DNA from: Natronomonas salinimetallica
GTDB lineage: Archaea > Halobacteriota > Halobacteria > Halobacteriales > Haloarculaceae
DNA length: 64,000 nt
Assembly (NCBI RefSeq): GCF_013839515.1
Contig: NZ_JACDNQ010000005.1
Coordinates: 85,660 to 149,659, forward strand
Reading direction: 5' to 3'
Shown piece after piece: positions 35,414-44,014 of this stretch (position 1 is the stretch's first letter; every line of letters begins with the position of its first letter). Position numbers and translations under genes: made by a program. The notes under the pieces were generated by a model. It saw only the letters and a program-made list of their open reading frames with translations, was not told the DNA's origin and searched no databases.

Positions 35414-37945
35414 ATGGAGTACCACGAGGCGGCGAACTTCCTGTTCGATCTCCGCCGGTATCCGTCCCGAACAGGGGTCGCCCCGACCCGGCGGCTGCTC
35501 GACTACCTCGGCGGCTCGGGCGAGGACCTCCGAATCGTCCAGGTCGGGGGATCGAATGGGAAGGGAAGCACCGCCCGCATGGTCGAGTCCATCCTCCGGG
35601 AGGCGGGCTACGATGTCGGACTGTACACGTCTCCACATCTCGACGACGTCCGAGAGCGGATCCGAATCAACGGCCGCCCCGTCACGAAGCGGGCCGTATG
35701 TGAGTACGTCGCGGACGTCCGGCCGTACGTCCGCGATCAGGCTCCCGACGGCGAACCGCCGACGTTCTTCGAGGCGGTGACGGGGCTTGCGGTCCGGACG
35801 TTCGCCCGCGAAAACGTCGACGTCGCCGTCCTCGAGGTCGGTATCGGTGGCCGACACGACGCGACGAGCGCGCTTTCGCCGGACGCCGCCGCAGTCACAA
35901 ACGTCACGCTCGAACACGCCGACCTCCTCGGCGATACGATCGAGGAGATCGCCCGCGACAAGGCCGCGATCGCTCCCGACGACCGAGCGCTCGTGACGGC
36001 TGCTGACGGGACGGCGCTCGAGGCGATCACCGGGGTCGCGGGCGAGACGCTCCGCGTCGGCACGATCGCGGAGGACGGCGATGGGAGTTCAACGACGGCC
36101 ACCGAAACGGGAGCGGGCGACACCGTCGACGTGTCCGTCGAGACGGACGGCCGGGCCGGCGTCGAACAGGACGTCACTGTCGTCGGTGACGGGTGGCGTG
36201 TCGACACTAGACTCCCGCTTTTGGGCGAACACCAGTGTCGAAACGCCGGCGTCGCCGCGGCGCTCTGTCGGCAGATCACCGACGCGACGCCGGCCGATAT
36301 CGAGCGAGGGCTCCGAAACGCCCACTGGCCGGGGCGTTTCGAGGTGATGGAACGCGCCCCGCTTGTCGTCCTCGATGGGGCGCACAACCCCGGAAGCTGT
36401 GCCGGCGTCACCGGGACGCTCTCGACGTTCGAGTACGACGATCTGCATCTCGTCTTCGGCGCGATGGCGGATAAAGACCTCCCGGCGATGGTGGCCGAAC
36501 TGCCGGCCGCCGACGTCGCTTACGCCTGTCGTCCCGAGATCGGTCGGGCCGAGACGGCCGACTCGGTCGCCGCCATCATGGAGGCCGATGGGCGGGCCGG
36601 CCGAATCGAGCGGGCCGGAAGCGTCACCGCCGCGGTCGAGTCCGCGCTCGCGGCCGCCGGCCCCGGCGATGCGGTCGTCGTCTGTGGTTCGTTGTTCGTC
36701 GTCGCCGAGGCCCGGCGGCGGTGGACCGGATCGGCTGTCAGGAGCGCTGTTCCGGACGCAGCGGCGGCGGGCGACGTCCTCGAACGGGCTGACGTCGCCA
36801 CGCGGGTCGTCGAGCGCGTCCGGGCCGAAGGCGTCCACGAGGTCGTGACGGTCCGTGTGAGCCCCCACGGGGCCGACCGCATCGCCAGCGCGTTCCGCTC
36901 GATCGGCGGCGAGTGTGCGGTCTCGGCGGTCGAGGCGCTACCGTACGAGCGCGTCGAGGCGGTTCTGATGGGGACACACGCGCAGTTCGATCGGCTGATC
37001 GACGTCCTCGCGGAGCGTTCGCCGGCGCTCTCGGCACTCGCCGACGGCATCGAAGGCGAACTCGCCGACGGCATCGAAGGCGAACGTGACACCGGGGACG
37101 ATCCGGACGCCGGCCGAAACGAGCCAACGCAGCCGTGGGCGGATGGCACCGCCGTCATGGGAATCCTCAACGTGACACCGGATTCGTTCTACGATGGAGG
37201 CCGATACGAGGCACTCGAGGACGCCCTCGACCGTGCCGAACGACTGGTCGAGGCGGGGGCCGACATCGTCGACGTCGGCGGGGAGTCGACGCGTCCGAAC
37301 GCCGACCCCGTCTCGGTCGAGGCGGAACTGGGTCGGGTCGTCCCGGTCGTCGAAGCGCTCGCGGACGTCGACGTCGCCGTCTCCGTCGACACCCGGAAGG
37401 CGGCCGTCGCACGCGCGGCGCTCGACGCGGGTGCGGACGTCCTCAACGACGTCTCGGGGCTCGAAGATCCCGAGATGCGGCTCGTCGCCGCCGAATACGA
37501 CGTTCCGGTCGTCGTGATGCACTCGATCAACACGCCGGTCGACCCGGACGCCGATATCGCCTACGACGACGTCGTCTCGGACACGCTCGCCGCCCTCGAA
37601 GAGCGCGTCCTGCTCGCCGAGAAGGCGGGGTTGGACCGATCACAGATCATCGTCGACCCCGGCCTCGGGTTCGGGAAATCCGCCGCCGAGAGCTTCGAGT
37701 TGCTCGGTCGCCTCGGGGAGTTCCGATCGCTCGGCTGTCCGGTATTGGTCGGCCACTCCAGGAAGTCGATGTTCGGACTCGTCGAGCAAGGCGATGTCGA
37801 CGAGCGACTCGCCGCGACCGTCGCCGCGAGCGCGCTGGCGGCCGAACGCGGGGCCGACGTCGTCCGGGTACACGACGTCGCAGAGAACGTCGCGGCGGTG
37901 AAGACGGCGGCCGCGGCCGAGGAGCCGGGACGCTTCGGGGAGTAG
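35414..37945 (+). CDS. folCP: FolC-FolP fusion: dihydrofolate/folylpolyglutamate synthase + dihydropteroate synthase
   Basis: An 843-residue bifunctional protein. The first part (about residues 1-430) is a Mur-ligase-fold FolC: P-loop VQVGGSNGKGSTARMVES near 40-57, LYTSPHLDDVRERIRING, and HNPGSC near 325. A linker of about 140 residues contains a duplicated ADGIEGEL tract. The last 265 residues are dihydropteroate synthase: AVMGILNVTPDSFYDGGRY near 581, DVGGESTRPNADPV, VDPGLGFGKSAAESF and HSRKSMFG. The same fusion is known in haloarchaea. It makes dihydropteroate and adds glutamate, giving folate. It stands alone before a family C element. Confidence 0.95.
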   Translation: MEYHEAANFLFDLRRYPSRTGVAPTRRLLDYLGGSGEDLRIVQVGGSNGKGSTARMVESILREAGYDVGLYTSPHLDDVRERIRINGRPVTKRAVCEYVADVRPYVRDQAPDGEPPTFFEAVTGLAVRTFARENVDVAVLEVGIGGRHDATSALSPDAAAVTNVTLEHADLLGDTIEEIARDKAAIAPDDRALVTAADGTALEAITGVAGETLRVGTIAEDGDGSSTTATETGAGDTVDVSVETDGRAGVEQDVTVVGDGWRVDTRLPLLGEHQCRNAGVAAALCRQITDATPADIERGLRNAHWPGRFEVMERAPLVVLDGAHNPGSCAGVTGTLSTFEYDDLHLVFGAMADKDLPAMVAELPAADVAYACRPEIGRAETADSVAAIMEADGRAGRIERAGSVTAAVESALAAAGPGDAVVVCGSLFVVAEARRRWTGSAVRSAVPDAAAAGDVLERADVATRVVERVRAEGVHEVVTVRVSPHGADRIASAFRSIGGECAVSAVEALPYERVEAVLMGTHAQFDRLIDVLAERSPALSALADGIEGELADGIEGERDTGDDPDAGRNEPTQPWADGTAVMGILNVTPDSFYDGGRYEALEDALDRAERLVEAGADIVDVGGESTRPNADPVSVEAELGRVVPVVEALADVDVAVSVDTRKAAVARAALDAGADVLNDVSGLEDPEMRLVAAEYDVPVVVMHSINTPVDPDADIAYDDVVSDTLAALEERVLLAEKAGLDRSQIIVDPGLGFGKSAAESFELLGRLGEFRSLGCPVLVGHSRKSMFGLVEQGDVDERLAATVAASALAAERGADVVRVHDVAENVAAVKTAAAAEEPGRFGE
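37037..37084 (+). repeat. 24-bp in-frame direct repeat in folCP linker (x2)
   Basis: Two perfect 24-bp copies adjoin, encoding ALADGIEGE and LADGIEGE in the linker between the FolC and FolP halves. The multiple-of-three length keeps the frame. Confidence 0.9.
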
Positions 37946-37959
37946 TCCCGCCCGTCTCA

Positions 37960-38027
37960 TACGGACCGCGGTCGTCGGACGCCGACCCCGTCCCGCGCTC
38001 ACCGACGGCGTGTGACGGCGGTCCGTA
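37960..38027. repeat. Small palindromic element (family C), short copy
   Basis: A 68-bp element starting TACGGACCGCGGTCGTCG and ending GACGGCGGTCCGTA, flanked on both sides by TCA (37957-37959 and 38028-38030), a 3-bp TNA target duplication. The right TCA is the stop codon (TGA) of the minus-strand DUF555 gene. It lies between convergent genes. Its interior is diverged from the other copies. Confidence 0.65.
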
Positions 38028-38390
38028 TCACGCGTCTTCGTCTTCGTCCCCCGTGTCGAACGTGTCAATGATTTTCAACGGGACGTCCCGCAACGCGCCG
38101 CCGATCTCGCTTTTCGCGATCCGTGAGGCGTGCTGTTCGCTGTCGGCATTAAACACCTTCATTTCGAGACCCAACCCGACGAGGGCCGTATCGGCGGCGA
38201 TAAACGCCGAGTCGAACGGTTCGCCACACGCCGGACACGGCGTCGATCCGACCTCGACTTCCACGTAGTCCATGTCGGCCTCGTTGAGTCGACGGCCGGC
38301 CTCGCTGACGGCGACGCCGATCGCATCGTCGATCTCTTCGACGTCACGGACCAACCACGCGGCCTCCATCGCGACGAGATAGTTGCTCAT
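38028..38390 (-). CDS. DUF555 / UPF0212 conserved archaeal protein
   Basis: A 120-residue protein found across archaea, function unknown. It starts [19 protein letters not shown] and holds one Cxx[15 protein letters not shown], at about residues 51-64, which could bind zinc with partners from another chain. The C-terminus is acidic (TGDEDEDA). Its TGA stop is also the target copy of a family C element. A small possible gene (38422-38610) precedes it in the same direction. Confidence 0.85.
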   Translation of the reverse strand: MSNYLVAMEAAWLVRDVEEIDDAIGVAVSEAGRRLNEADMDYVEVEVGSTPCPACGEPFDSAFIAADTALVGLGLEMKVFNADSEQHASRIAKSEIGGALRDVPLKIIDTFDTGDEDEDA

Positions 38391-38421
38391 GTGCGTTCGA
38401 AACGGGGCCCGACGGATATCC

Positions 38422-38610
38422 CTATTGTTTCCCGTGTGCCCACGGCATCGGGGTCGTCCAGTCGTCCCGCGGACAGACGTCCGGGAGACGTACCGTACAG
38501 ACGTACCGTACCCACGATGCGGGAGTCTCGTATCGGATCGTCGCGTCCGCGGCGATGACGACGGCCCCGTCGCAGCTGAACGCTGGTTCGCGGCCGCGCA
38601 CGTGATTCAA
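38422..38610 (-). CDS. Small hypothetical protein, 62 residues
   Basis: An open frame of 62 residues from TTG at 38610 (a GTG nine bases later is possible). The product contains [20 protein letters not shown] then [18 protein letters not shown], with three cysteines, and ends in MPWAHGKQ. Third codon positions are strongly GC as in real haloarchaeal genes, and it precedes the DUF555 gene by 31 bases in the same direction. I do not recognise a family, and a TTG start is weak, so the call is cautious. Confidence 0.45.
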   Translation of the reverse strand: MNHVRGREPAFSCDGAVVIAADATIRYETPASWVRYVCTVRLPDVCPRDDWTTPMPWAHGKQ

Positions 38611-38813
38611 AACGTACTGATAACGTATCTATAGCGTCTATACCACCACTCCCAGCTATCCACTTCGGTCCGGGTGTCCGGGGTGATATCCGTCTGGGCC
38701 CCCCTGGGTATCGAAGCGGGCAGTACTGGCCGGAACCAAGCGATACTGCGGCCAGTACCGGCCGATGGCGAACAGAAACTATATATACTGAACTCCGCAC
38801 CCCTCGGAGTAGG

Positions 38814-38987
38814 ATGGCATCCCACCTGTACCGGTCGACAGTGTTCGTCCTGTACCAGTTCAGCATCGTCCTCGGTATCGTGCTCTGGCCGGTCGCACTC
38901 GTCGCGAACCGGGCCGGAATTCCCTTCCCCATCGATCGGCTCGTCGACCGGCTCGACTCGACGTACGGACGGCTGAGCGAGGATTGA
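38814..38987 (+). CDS. Small membrane protein, 57 residues
   Basis: A 57-residue protein, MASHLYRSTVFVLYQFSIVL then GIVLWPVALVANRAG, with one clear membrane span at about residues 11-31 and a C-terminal helix IDRLVDRLDSTYGRLSED. The TATA box ACTATATATA at 38777-38787 lies about 30 bases before the ATG and CGGAG sits close upstream, so it is well supported despite its size. Similar one-span proteins are common in haloarchaea; function unknown. Confidence 0.75.
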   Translation: MASHLYRSTVFVLYQFSIVLGIVLWPVALVANRAGIPFPIDRLVDRLDSTYGRLSED

Positions 38988-39060
38988 GTGCTCCGCCGCG
39001 TCGAGCAGTGGCTGCCGAATCGATTCTCGCCCCCGAGACAGTATCGAACTCCGCTGCCCC

Positions 39061-39100
39061 CGACGGTGTGAGGAGTCCTTTCGACGGTGTGAGGAGTCCT
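39061..39100 (-). repeat. 21-bp tandem duplication beside the metY stop
   Basis: Two copies of CGACGGTGTGAGGAGTCCT start at 39061 and 39082. On the minus strand the first ends in the TAG of metY (39099-39101). This is one of several short tandem duplications that begin at a stop codon. Confidence 0.85.
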
Positions 39101-40409
39101 ACTTCGTCGCCGCTTCGATCGCCTGATCGAGGTCCTCGATGATCGCGTCGACAGCCTCCAACCCGACCGAGAGGCGGACGAGGTCTCCCGTGACGCCACT
39201 CGCCTGCTGTTCTTCTTCGGTGAGCTGTTGATGCGTCGTACTCGCTGGGTGGATAATCAGCGTTTTCGCGTCCCCGACGTTGGCGAGCAGGCTTGCGAGT
39301 TCGACCTCGTTGCCCAGTTGCCGACCGGCCTCATAGCCCTCGGCGAGTCCGAACGTGATCATGCCGCCGTAGCCACCGTCGAGGTATTTGCTCGCGTTGT
39401 CGTGCGTTTCGTGTGATTCGAGGCCCGGATAATTAACCCACGACACCTCGGGGTGGCCCTCCAGGTATTCGGCGACGGCCATCGCGTTCTCGCTGTGTCG
39501 TTCCACCCGCAGCGGGAGCGTCTCGACTTTCTGGAGTGTCACCCACGCATCGAAGGGGGACTGGTGGTTCCCCAGATCACGGAGCCCTCGGGCGCGGGCG
39601 GCGTACGTGAACGCGGCGTCCCCGAACCGCTCGGCGAAGTTGACGCCGTGGTAGGCCGGGTTCTCCTCGCTGATTTCCGAGTAGTCCCACTCGTCCCACG
39701 GGGAGTTTCCGGAGTCGACGAGCACGCCGCCGATGGTGGAGCCGCTTCCGTGGATCCACTTGGTGGTGGAGTGCCAGACGAGGTCCGCCCCGTACTCGAA
39801 CGGCCGGCAGAGATACGGCGTCGCGAAGGTGTTGTCGACGAACAACGGGATGTCGTTGTCGTGTGCGATGTCCGCGAGCCGTTCGAGATCCGGGGTGACG
39901 AGCGCCGGATTCCCGATCGTTTCGACGTGGAGTAGGGCGGTGTCCTCGTCGATCGCTTCCTCGTAGGCCTCGTAATCGAGCGTGTCGACGAACTTCGTCG
40001 AGACGCCGCGACGCTCGACGGTGTGGGTGAAATACGTGTAGGTTCCCCCGTACAGCGCAGAGGAGCTCACGATGTTATCGCCGTTTTCGGCCAACAGGAA
40101 GATCGCGAGGTCGAGTGCCGCCATGCCGCTCGAGGTCGTGATTGCCCCGATTCCGCCTTCGAGTGTTGCCAGGCGGTTCTCGAGGGTCATCGTCGTCGGA
40201 TTCTGAATCCGACTGTAGATGTTTTTGCCCGCATAGGCCGCGGCGTACGCTGCCGGTTCGGCGTCGAGCGCAAACAGCTCTGCTGCGTGTTCGTCGTCGT
40301 CGAATACGTACGACGTCGTCTGGTAGATCGGTGGTGCGCGTGACCCGGTCGCTGGATCCGGTTCCTGACCGGCGTGGATGCTATCTGTGAAGATTCGGTC
40401 GTCGGACAT
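39099..40409 (-). CDS. metY: O-acetylhomoserine sulfhydrylase / aminocarboxypropyltransferase
   Basis: A 436-residue PLP enzyme of the Cys/Met metabolism family, the length of MetY rather than the shorter MetB. The PLP lysine is K217 in WHSTTKWIHGSGSTIGG. Other marks are GSRAPPIYQTTSYVF, NPTTMTLENRLATLEGG and LRVERHSENAMAVAEYL. It makes homocysteine from O-acetylhomoserine and sulfide. The ATG at 40409 (MSDDRIFTDSIHAG) is the family start; codons further upstream do not look coding. A homoserine acetyltransferase gene, often adjacent in haloarchaea, is not in the window. Confidence 0.93.
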   Translation of the reverse strand: MSDDRIFTDSIHAGQEPDPATGSRAPPIYQTTSYVFDDDEHAAELFALDAEPAAYAAAYAGKNIYSRIQNPTTMTLENRLATLEGGIGAITTSSGMAALDLAIFLLAENGDNIVSSSALYGGTYTYFTHTVERRGVSTKFVDTLDYEAYEEAIDEDTALLHVETIGNPALVTPDLERLADIAHDNDIPLFVDNTFATPYLCRPFEYGADLVWHSTTKWIHGSGSTIGGVLVDSGNSPWDEWDYSEISEENPAYHGVNFAERFGDAAFTYAARARGLRDLGNHQSPFDAWVTLQKVETLPLRVERHSENAMAVAEYLEGHPEVSWVNYPGLESHETHDNASKYLDGGYGGMITFGLAEGYEAGRQLGNEVELASLLANVGDAKTLIIHPASTTHQQLTEEEQQASGVTGDLVRLSVGLEAVDAIIEDLDQAIEAATK

Positions 40410-40748
40410 ACATACCGACTCTCGTTCGGCACCTATATAATTCATCAAGGGACCGTACGTGGGATCGACACCCAGCCCATGCTGCCGGACAGCAGATATC
40501 ACAGAGATCCCAAAGCGATAGTGATACTGACGGACGTAATTTCGTGAATACCTGAATCGTTCAGATAGACGAAACCGTACTGTGACACGACGCTCAGAGA
40601 TTTTCGATTCAAGTAGTTACGTCCGACAGTATGAACCGCCGGTCCCACACGACGTGCGGTCGGGGGATCCGCCTCGAAACTGCTGACCCGGACGAACCGT
40701 TCGATTCACCGCTTTTCGAGGCGGGGCGATACGACGAGCCGTCCGTCT
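40410..40748. other. Gene-free interval with a MITE and a hairpin
   Basis: 339 bases between the metY start and the downstream end of the HisG-like gene. They hold the metY promoter, MITE family A (40525-40631) and a perfect 10-bp inverted repeat CGCCTCGAAA/TTTCGAGGCG at 40670-40679 and 40714-40723, 34 bases apart, just downstream of the HisG-like gene where it could act as a terminator structure. I see no gene. Confidence 0.6.
40525..40631. mobile_element. MITE, family A, 107 bp
   Basis: The element starts TACTGACGGACGTAATTTCG and ends AAGTAGTTACGTCCGACAGTA, with inverted terminal repeats of about 16 bases (TACTG, one mismatch, CGGACGTAA). It is flanked by TGA on both sides (40522-40524 and 40632-40634). 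It codes for nothing. A near-identical copy, with three differences in the visible 95 bases, starts at 63906. TNA-type duplications are typical of some IS5-family transposases, which is the likely mobiliser. Confidence 0.88.
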
Positions 40749-41618
40749 TCACGCAGTCGTTTCGACGCCGCCGACGAGCAACTCGGCGATCGTACTCACC
40801 GCGTCGGTCCGCTCTTCGGGGTTTTCCAACAGGACCGTCTCGCTCGGAAAGAGTCGTTCCCCGACGCGGAGGCCGTGATCCCGGGCCGTCGAGCCCGTGA
40901 CCGTGAGGTACACGCCGAGACCGACGGAGGCGATCGCGGCTTCCTCCTCCCTGTCGCCCGGATACCGAAACGAGAGCCCCTCCATCGCGTCGGTACCCAG
41001 AATGGCCCGGACCAGTCGTTCGTACCGGGGGGAGATACACAGCGGCCCCTCGTACTCGGAGAGGAACTCCCGGTCGGGATCGCGGGCCACGTCCGGCGTC
41101 GAAAGCAGCGCGTGATCGACGGTATCGCCGAGTCCGTCGACGACCCGGACGTCCGTGTCGTGGGGATCGATCCGGTCGTTGAGTTCTCCGAGCGACGAGA
41201 GCGGTTCGGATTCGATGCCGACGACCTCCTCGAGGACGAGGTCGGCGCTGTCGAACCCGAGCGGGAACTCGTGTTTCCGGAGCGCCCTGAACGGCTCTTC
41301 GCGTCCGACCAAGTGGAGATCGTACGCCCCGAAGTCGACGTGGAGCGAGTCGAACACGATCCGGCGAGGGGACTCCGGCCGAGCGTCGCGCAACAGCGTG
41401 TACTCGGGGTCGTATCGACCCGTATCGCTGTAGGTAGCCAGCCGGTCGTAGACGTCACCATCGGCCGGCTGATCGCCCTTCGTGACGGCCTTTTCGTACC
41501 GCAGCGTCGAGGCGATCGCATCGGCCCGCGTTTCGATATCCGCGACGGCCGCGACCCGTTCGAGGACGGCTTCGAGGGGGCGTCCTTTGCGCGGAACGGC
41601 AACGGCGATCGTCGTCAT
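40749..41618 (-). CDS. HisG-like (ATP phosphoribosyltransferase-related) hypothetical protein
   Basis: A 289-residue protein beginning MTTIAVAVPRKGRPLEAVLE, which is like the phosphate-binding start of HisG (IAVPNKGR), followed by YDLHLVGREEPFRAL, which is like the DLGIVG stretch. The rest, including HEFPLGFDSADLVLEEVVGI, is not typical HisG, and there is no his operon nearby. A substrate-binding-type fold seems likely; catalytic residues cannot be assigned. It may be a haloarchaeal-specific paralogue with a different role. The gene precedes no obvious partner; the coiled-coil gene upstream is 39 bases away in the same direction. Confidence 0.5.
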   Translation of the reverse strand: MTTIAVAVPRKGRPLEAVLERVAAVADIETRADAIASTLRYEKAVTKGDQPADGDVYDRLATYSDTGRYDPEYTLLRDARPESPRRIVFDSLHVDFGAYDLHLVGREEPFRALRKHEFPLGFDSADLVLEEVVGIESEPLSSLGELNDRIDPHDTDVRVVDGLGDTVDHALLSTPDVARDPDREFLSEYEGPLCISPRYERLVRAILGTDAMEGLSFRYPGDREEEAAIASVGLGVYLTVTGSTARDHGLRVGERLFPSETVLLENPEERTDAVSTIAELLVGGVETTA

Positions 41619-41657
41619 TACCGGAGGGACTCGCTCGAAGGATAAAGTCCGACTGGT

Positions 41658-42734
41658 TTATTTGGGCGTGTCGTCGCCTCCGTCGTCGCCCCCGATGCCA
41701 CCGAGAGCCCGCGAGAGCCGATCGTGGGTTTCGATCACCGTCGACAGATCCGCCGAGAGCGATTCGGTCTCCGACTCCACCGACGCGACGTCGGATCGAA
41801 CCTCCTCGAGCCCGGCCTCGAGTCGGCTATCGAGCGCATCGACCGACTCGGTTGCCGTCTCGACGGCCGTTTCGAGTTCGTCCAGCCGTTCTGCCGTCTC
41901 CTCGTATTGCTCGTTGACCTCCTCGAGCAGCCGTTGGCCGTCGCCGTTCTCCTCGATGAACGCTTCGAGCGCGTCGATGTACGCCTCGAGGTCCGAGACC
42001 GTAGACTGGAGATGACCGATCCGTGCTTCGACGGTCGGGCCGGCCGGCTCGGTGCCGAGGGCCTCCCGGAGCGTGACGATTCGAGGATCGTCGGGATCGG
42101 CGTCCTCGATCTCCGCGACGAGCGCGTCGAGGGACCCGTCACCTTCGGTCGGCGTCGGCCGTTCGGGTGGGCGGCCCCCGTCGGAAGCGTCACCCGTTCG
42201 GTCGAGGTCGTCCCCGGCGTCGACCGCGACCGTCTCGATGCCGGCGTCCGGCGTCCCCTCCGAAACGGTCGGTATGTCCGCATCCGCGACATCGCCGCCG
42301 CTGTCGATCCCTTCACCCTGCGCTTCGCTCGGGACCCCGTCGGGGACATCCGGCTCGGCGACTCCGTCGGGCGAGGAAATAACGGCGTCGATTCGGGGCT
42401 CCCCGAGGAACGCCTCCGGAACGTCCGATCCGTCCCCCCGGAGGCCGTAGACGGTGGTATACTCCTCGCCCGGCGCGAAATCCCGTTCGAAGACGACGTC
42501 GCCCTCGTCGACGTCCCAAAACTCCGCCCCGTACTTCGGATGAAATCCGACGTTTTCGGGGGCGACGTGGTCGGGAACCGTCTCGGCGAACCGGACCCGA
42601 ACGCGCTCATCCCGGTCCGATCGGATATCGAACGCGATCGCGGGCACGGGGAAGTCGTCCGGTTCGAACGATTTTTCCACCGTGACACCATCGCTCGTCG
42701 TCGTCATGATCTCCGAGAGATCGGCGTCAGCCAT
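41658..42734 (-). CDS. Coiled-coil protein with N-terminal beta domain, hypothetical
   Basis: A 358-residue protein of two parts. Residues 1-105 look like a beta-sandwich (VTVEKSFEPDDFPVPAIAF, FWDVDEGDVVFERDFAPGEE). A low-complexity acidic linker spans about 110-205. Residues 210-345 form a long coiled coil with heptads (LQSTVSDLEAYIDALEAF, LDELETAVETATESVDALD, LSADLSTVIETHDRL). The tail is Gly/Asp rich. I do not recognise the family; a scaffold or regulator of chromosome or envelope processes is a guess only. Confidence 0.75.
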   Translation of the reverse strand: MADADLSEIMTTTSDGVTVEKSFEPDDFPVPAIAFDIRSDRDERVRVRFAETVPDHVAPENVGFHPKYGAEFWDVDEGDVVFERDFAPGEEYTTVYGLRGDGSDVPEAFLGEPRIDAVISSPDGVAEPDVPDGVPSEAQGEGIDSGGDVADADIPTVSEGTPDAGIETVAVDAGDDLDRTGDASDGGRPPERPTPTEGDGSLDALVAEIEDADPDDPRIVTLREALGTEPAGPTVEARIGHLQSTVSDLEAYIDALEAFIEENGDGQRLLEEVNEQYEETAERLDELETAVETATESVDALDSRLEAGLEEVRSDVASVESETESLSADLSTVIETHDRLSRALGGIGGDDGGDDTPK

Positions 42735-42795
42735 ACGTCCCGATGTGGCCGACGGAGGATAAATCTACGCGACGGATCGGGACGCCGAACCGGAG

Positions 42796-43623
42796 TCAAA
42801 GCGACGTCTTGTCGCCGATCTCGAGGACGTCGACCGTCCGTGGGTACTCGAATCCACGCACGTGGTCCCGAATCGCGGACGGATCGGCGGTCAGACCCTT
42901 CCACATGTCCCAGTGTGTCGGGAGCAGCCGGTCGGTTTCGAGTTGGCTCGCGACCTCCGCGACCATGTTCTCGTTCGAGTACCACTCGGTATACGTCGGC
43001 TCGCGGGTCCGTTTGTCCGGAACCATCCCGGAGGAGCCGAACGCGGCGACCGCGAGGTCGATATCGTACGCCGAGCCGATCGCCTCGAAGGACTCGCTCG
43101 GACGGGCGTCACCGCCGTGGAAGAACGTCCCGGCGTCGTGTTCGACGACGTACGAGACGGGGTGTTCGGCGTCCGGGTCGTGGGCCGGTTCGACGTGGAC
43201 CGACAGCGATCCGACCTCGATGGAATCGCCCTCCGAGACCTCCGTGAGATCGCCGGCCGCGACACCGTGGGCCGTACGCCAGCCGTCGGCGATCTCGACC
43301 GAACCGGAGGGACCGAAGAACGTCGCGTCCGTTCCGGTGAGGATCGGTGCCTGGGAGGGTCCGTGGGTGTGATCTGTGTGTTCGTGGGTCGCGAGGACCG
43401 CGTCCGCCGAATCCACGTCCTCGGGCGCGAACGGGATCGGGATCATCCGGACCGTTCGAGGGGGGTCTCCGGTGCCGAGGTACGGATCGATAAAGACGGT
43501 CGTGCCGTCCGCGGCCTTGAGGACGAAGCCGTTACAGCCGAGATACCAGAGATCGAGCCCCTCCGGTTCGGCCTCGGCGACGGCCGTCGGGAGCCAATCG
43601 CCCCAATCGGAGTGTATCGTCAT
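42796..43623 (-). CDS. Metallo-beta-lactamase fold hydrolase (UlaG-like)
   Basis: A 275-residue MBL-fold protein. The metal motif is THEHTDHTHGPSQ near residue 80, with further ligands in VEPAHDPDAEHPVSYVVEHD and the segment FFHGGDARPSES near 165, and RLLPTHWDMWKGL near 240. The order resembles UlaG-type ascorbate-6-phosphate lactonases and related hydrolases. ATG at 43623 (MTIHSDWGDWLPTAVAEAE) is favoured; upstream residues are not coding-like. Substrate unknown. Divergent from the 44015 gene, with 391 bases between them. Confidence 0.85.
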   Translation of the reverse strand: MTIHSDWGDWLPTAVAEAEPEGLDLWYLGCNGFVLKAADGTTVFIDPYLGTGDPPRTVRMIPIPFAPEDVDSADAVLATHEHTDHTHGPSQAPILTGTDATFFGPSGSVEIADGWRTAHGVAAGDLTEVSEGDSIEVGSLSVHVEPAHDPDAEHPVSYVVEHDAGTFFHGGDARPSESFEAIGSAYDIDLAVAAFGSSGMVPDKRTREPTYTEWYSNENMVAEVASQLETDRLLPTHWDMWKGLTADPSAIRDHVRGFEYPRTVDVLEIGDKTSL

Positions 43624-43697
43624 GGGCGTACGTGTGACGCCGTCCTCAAAAAGCGGTCCGATCGGGACGTCCGCCTGGGCCGTCGAGGGATGCGGTT

Positions 43698-43746
43698 TGA
43701 CGGCCGGGAGCGATCGGCCGATCTGACGGCCGGGAGCGATCGGCCG
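43698..43746. repeat. 26-bp period direct repeat (x2)
   Basis: A 23-base unit starting TGACGGCCGGGAGCGAT and ending CGGCCG occurs at 43698-43720 and again at 43724-43746. Each unit contains CGATCG and CCGG. It lies upstream of the MBL gene. Confidence 0.85.
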
Positions 43747-43821
43747 GTATCGGATCTCGCCCGACGTGCGGTAGCGACGGAGCAAACGCCGACAGTCACA
43801 CTGCCGGACGTACCGAGTTGA

Positions 43822-43929
43822 TACTGGTGGACGAAATCAAATGAAACCGACTCACGAGTGATCCGCCGTTCGCTCCGTCGAACGGCGTGATCCTCGTGCG
43901 TCGTGTGTACATTCTTTTGTTCGTCAGTA
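43822..43929 (+). mobile_element. MITE, family B, copy 1
   Basis: 108 bp, TACTGGTGGACGAAATCAAA at the left end and CTTTTGTTCGTCAGTA at the right. Flanked by TGA on both sides (43819-43821 and 43930-43932). Inside is a perfect hairpin CGCCGTTCG - 6 bases - CGAACGGCG. It lies between divergent genes, and here the flanking TGA is not a gene stop. Identical to copy 4 and differing by 1-2 bases from copies 2 and 3. Confidence 0.92.
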
Positions 43930-44014
43930 TGAAGCGGTGGCGGACGGAGATCGATGTGCAATTCGTTCACACACTCAGGCGTGGTTCTTGTACCGCCGTC
44001 ACGAAACTTCGGGC

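Noticed and set aside
42862..43821. A 319-residue plus-strand ORF opposite the MBL gene whose TGA stop coincides with the edge of MITE B copy 1
   Set aside because: It is the antisense of a well-supported metallo-beta-lactamase gene with no domain of its own; the TGA coincidence arises from the TNA target. Not counted as a stop-codon insertion.
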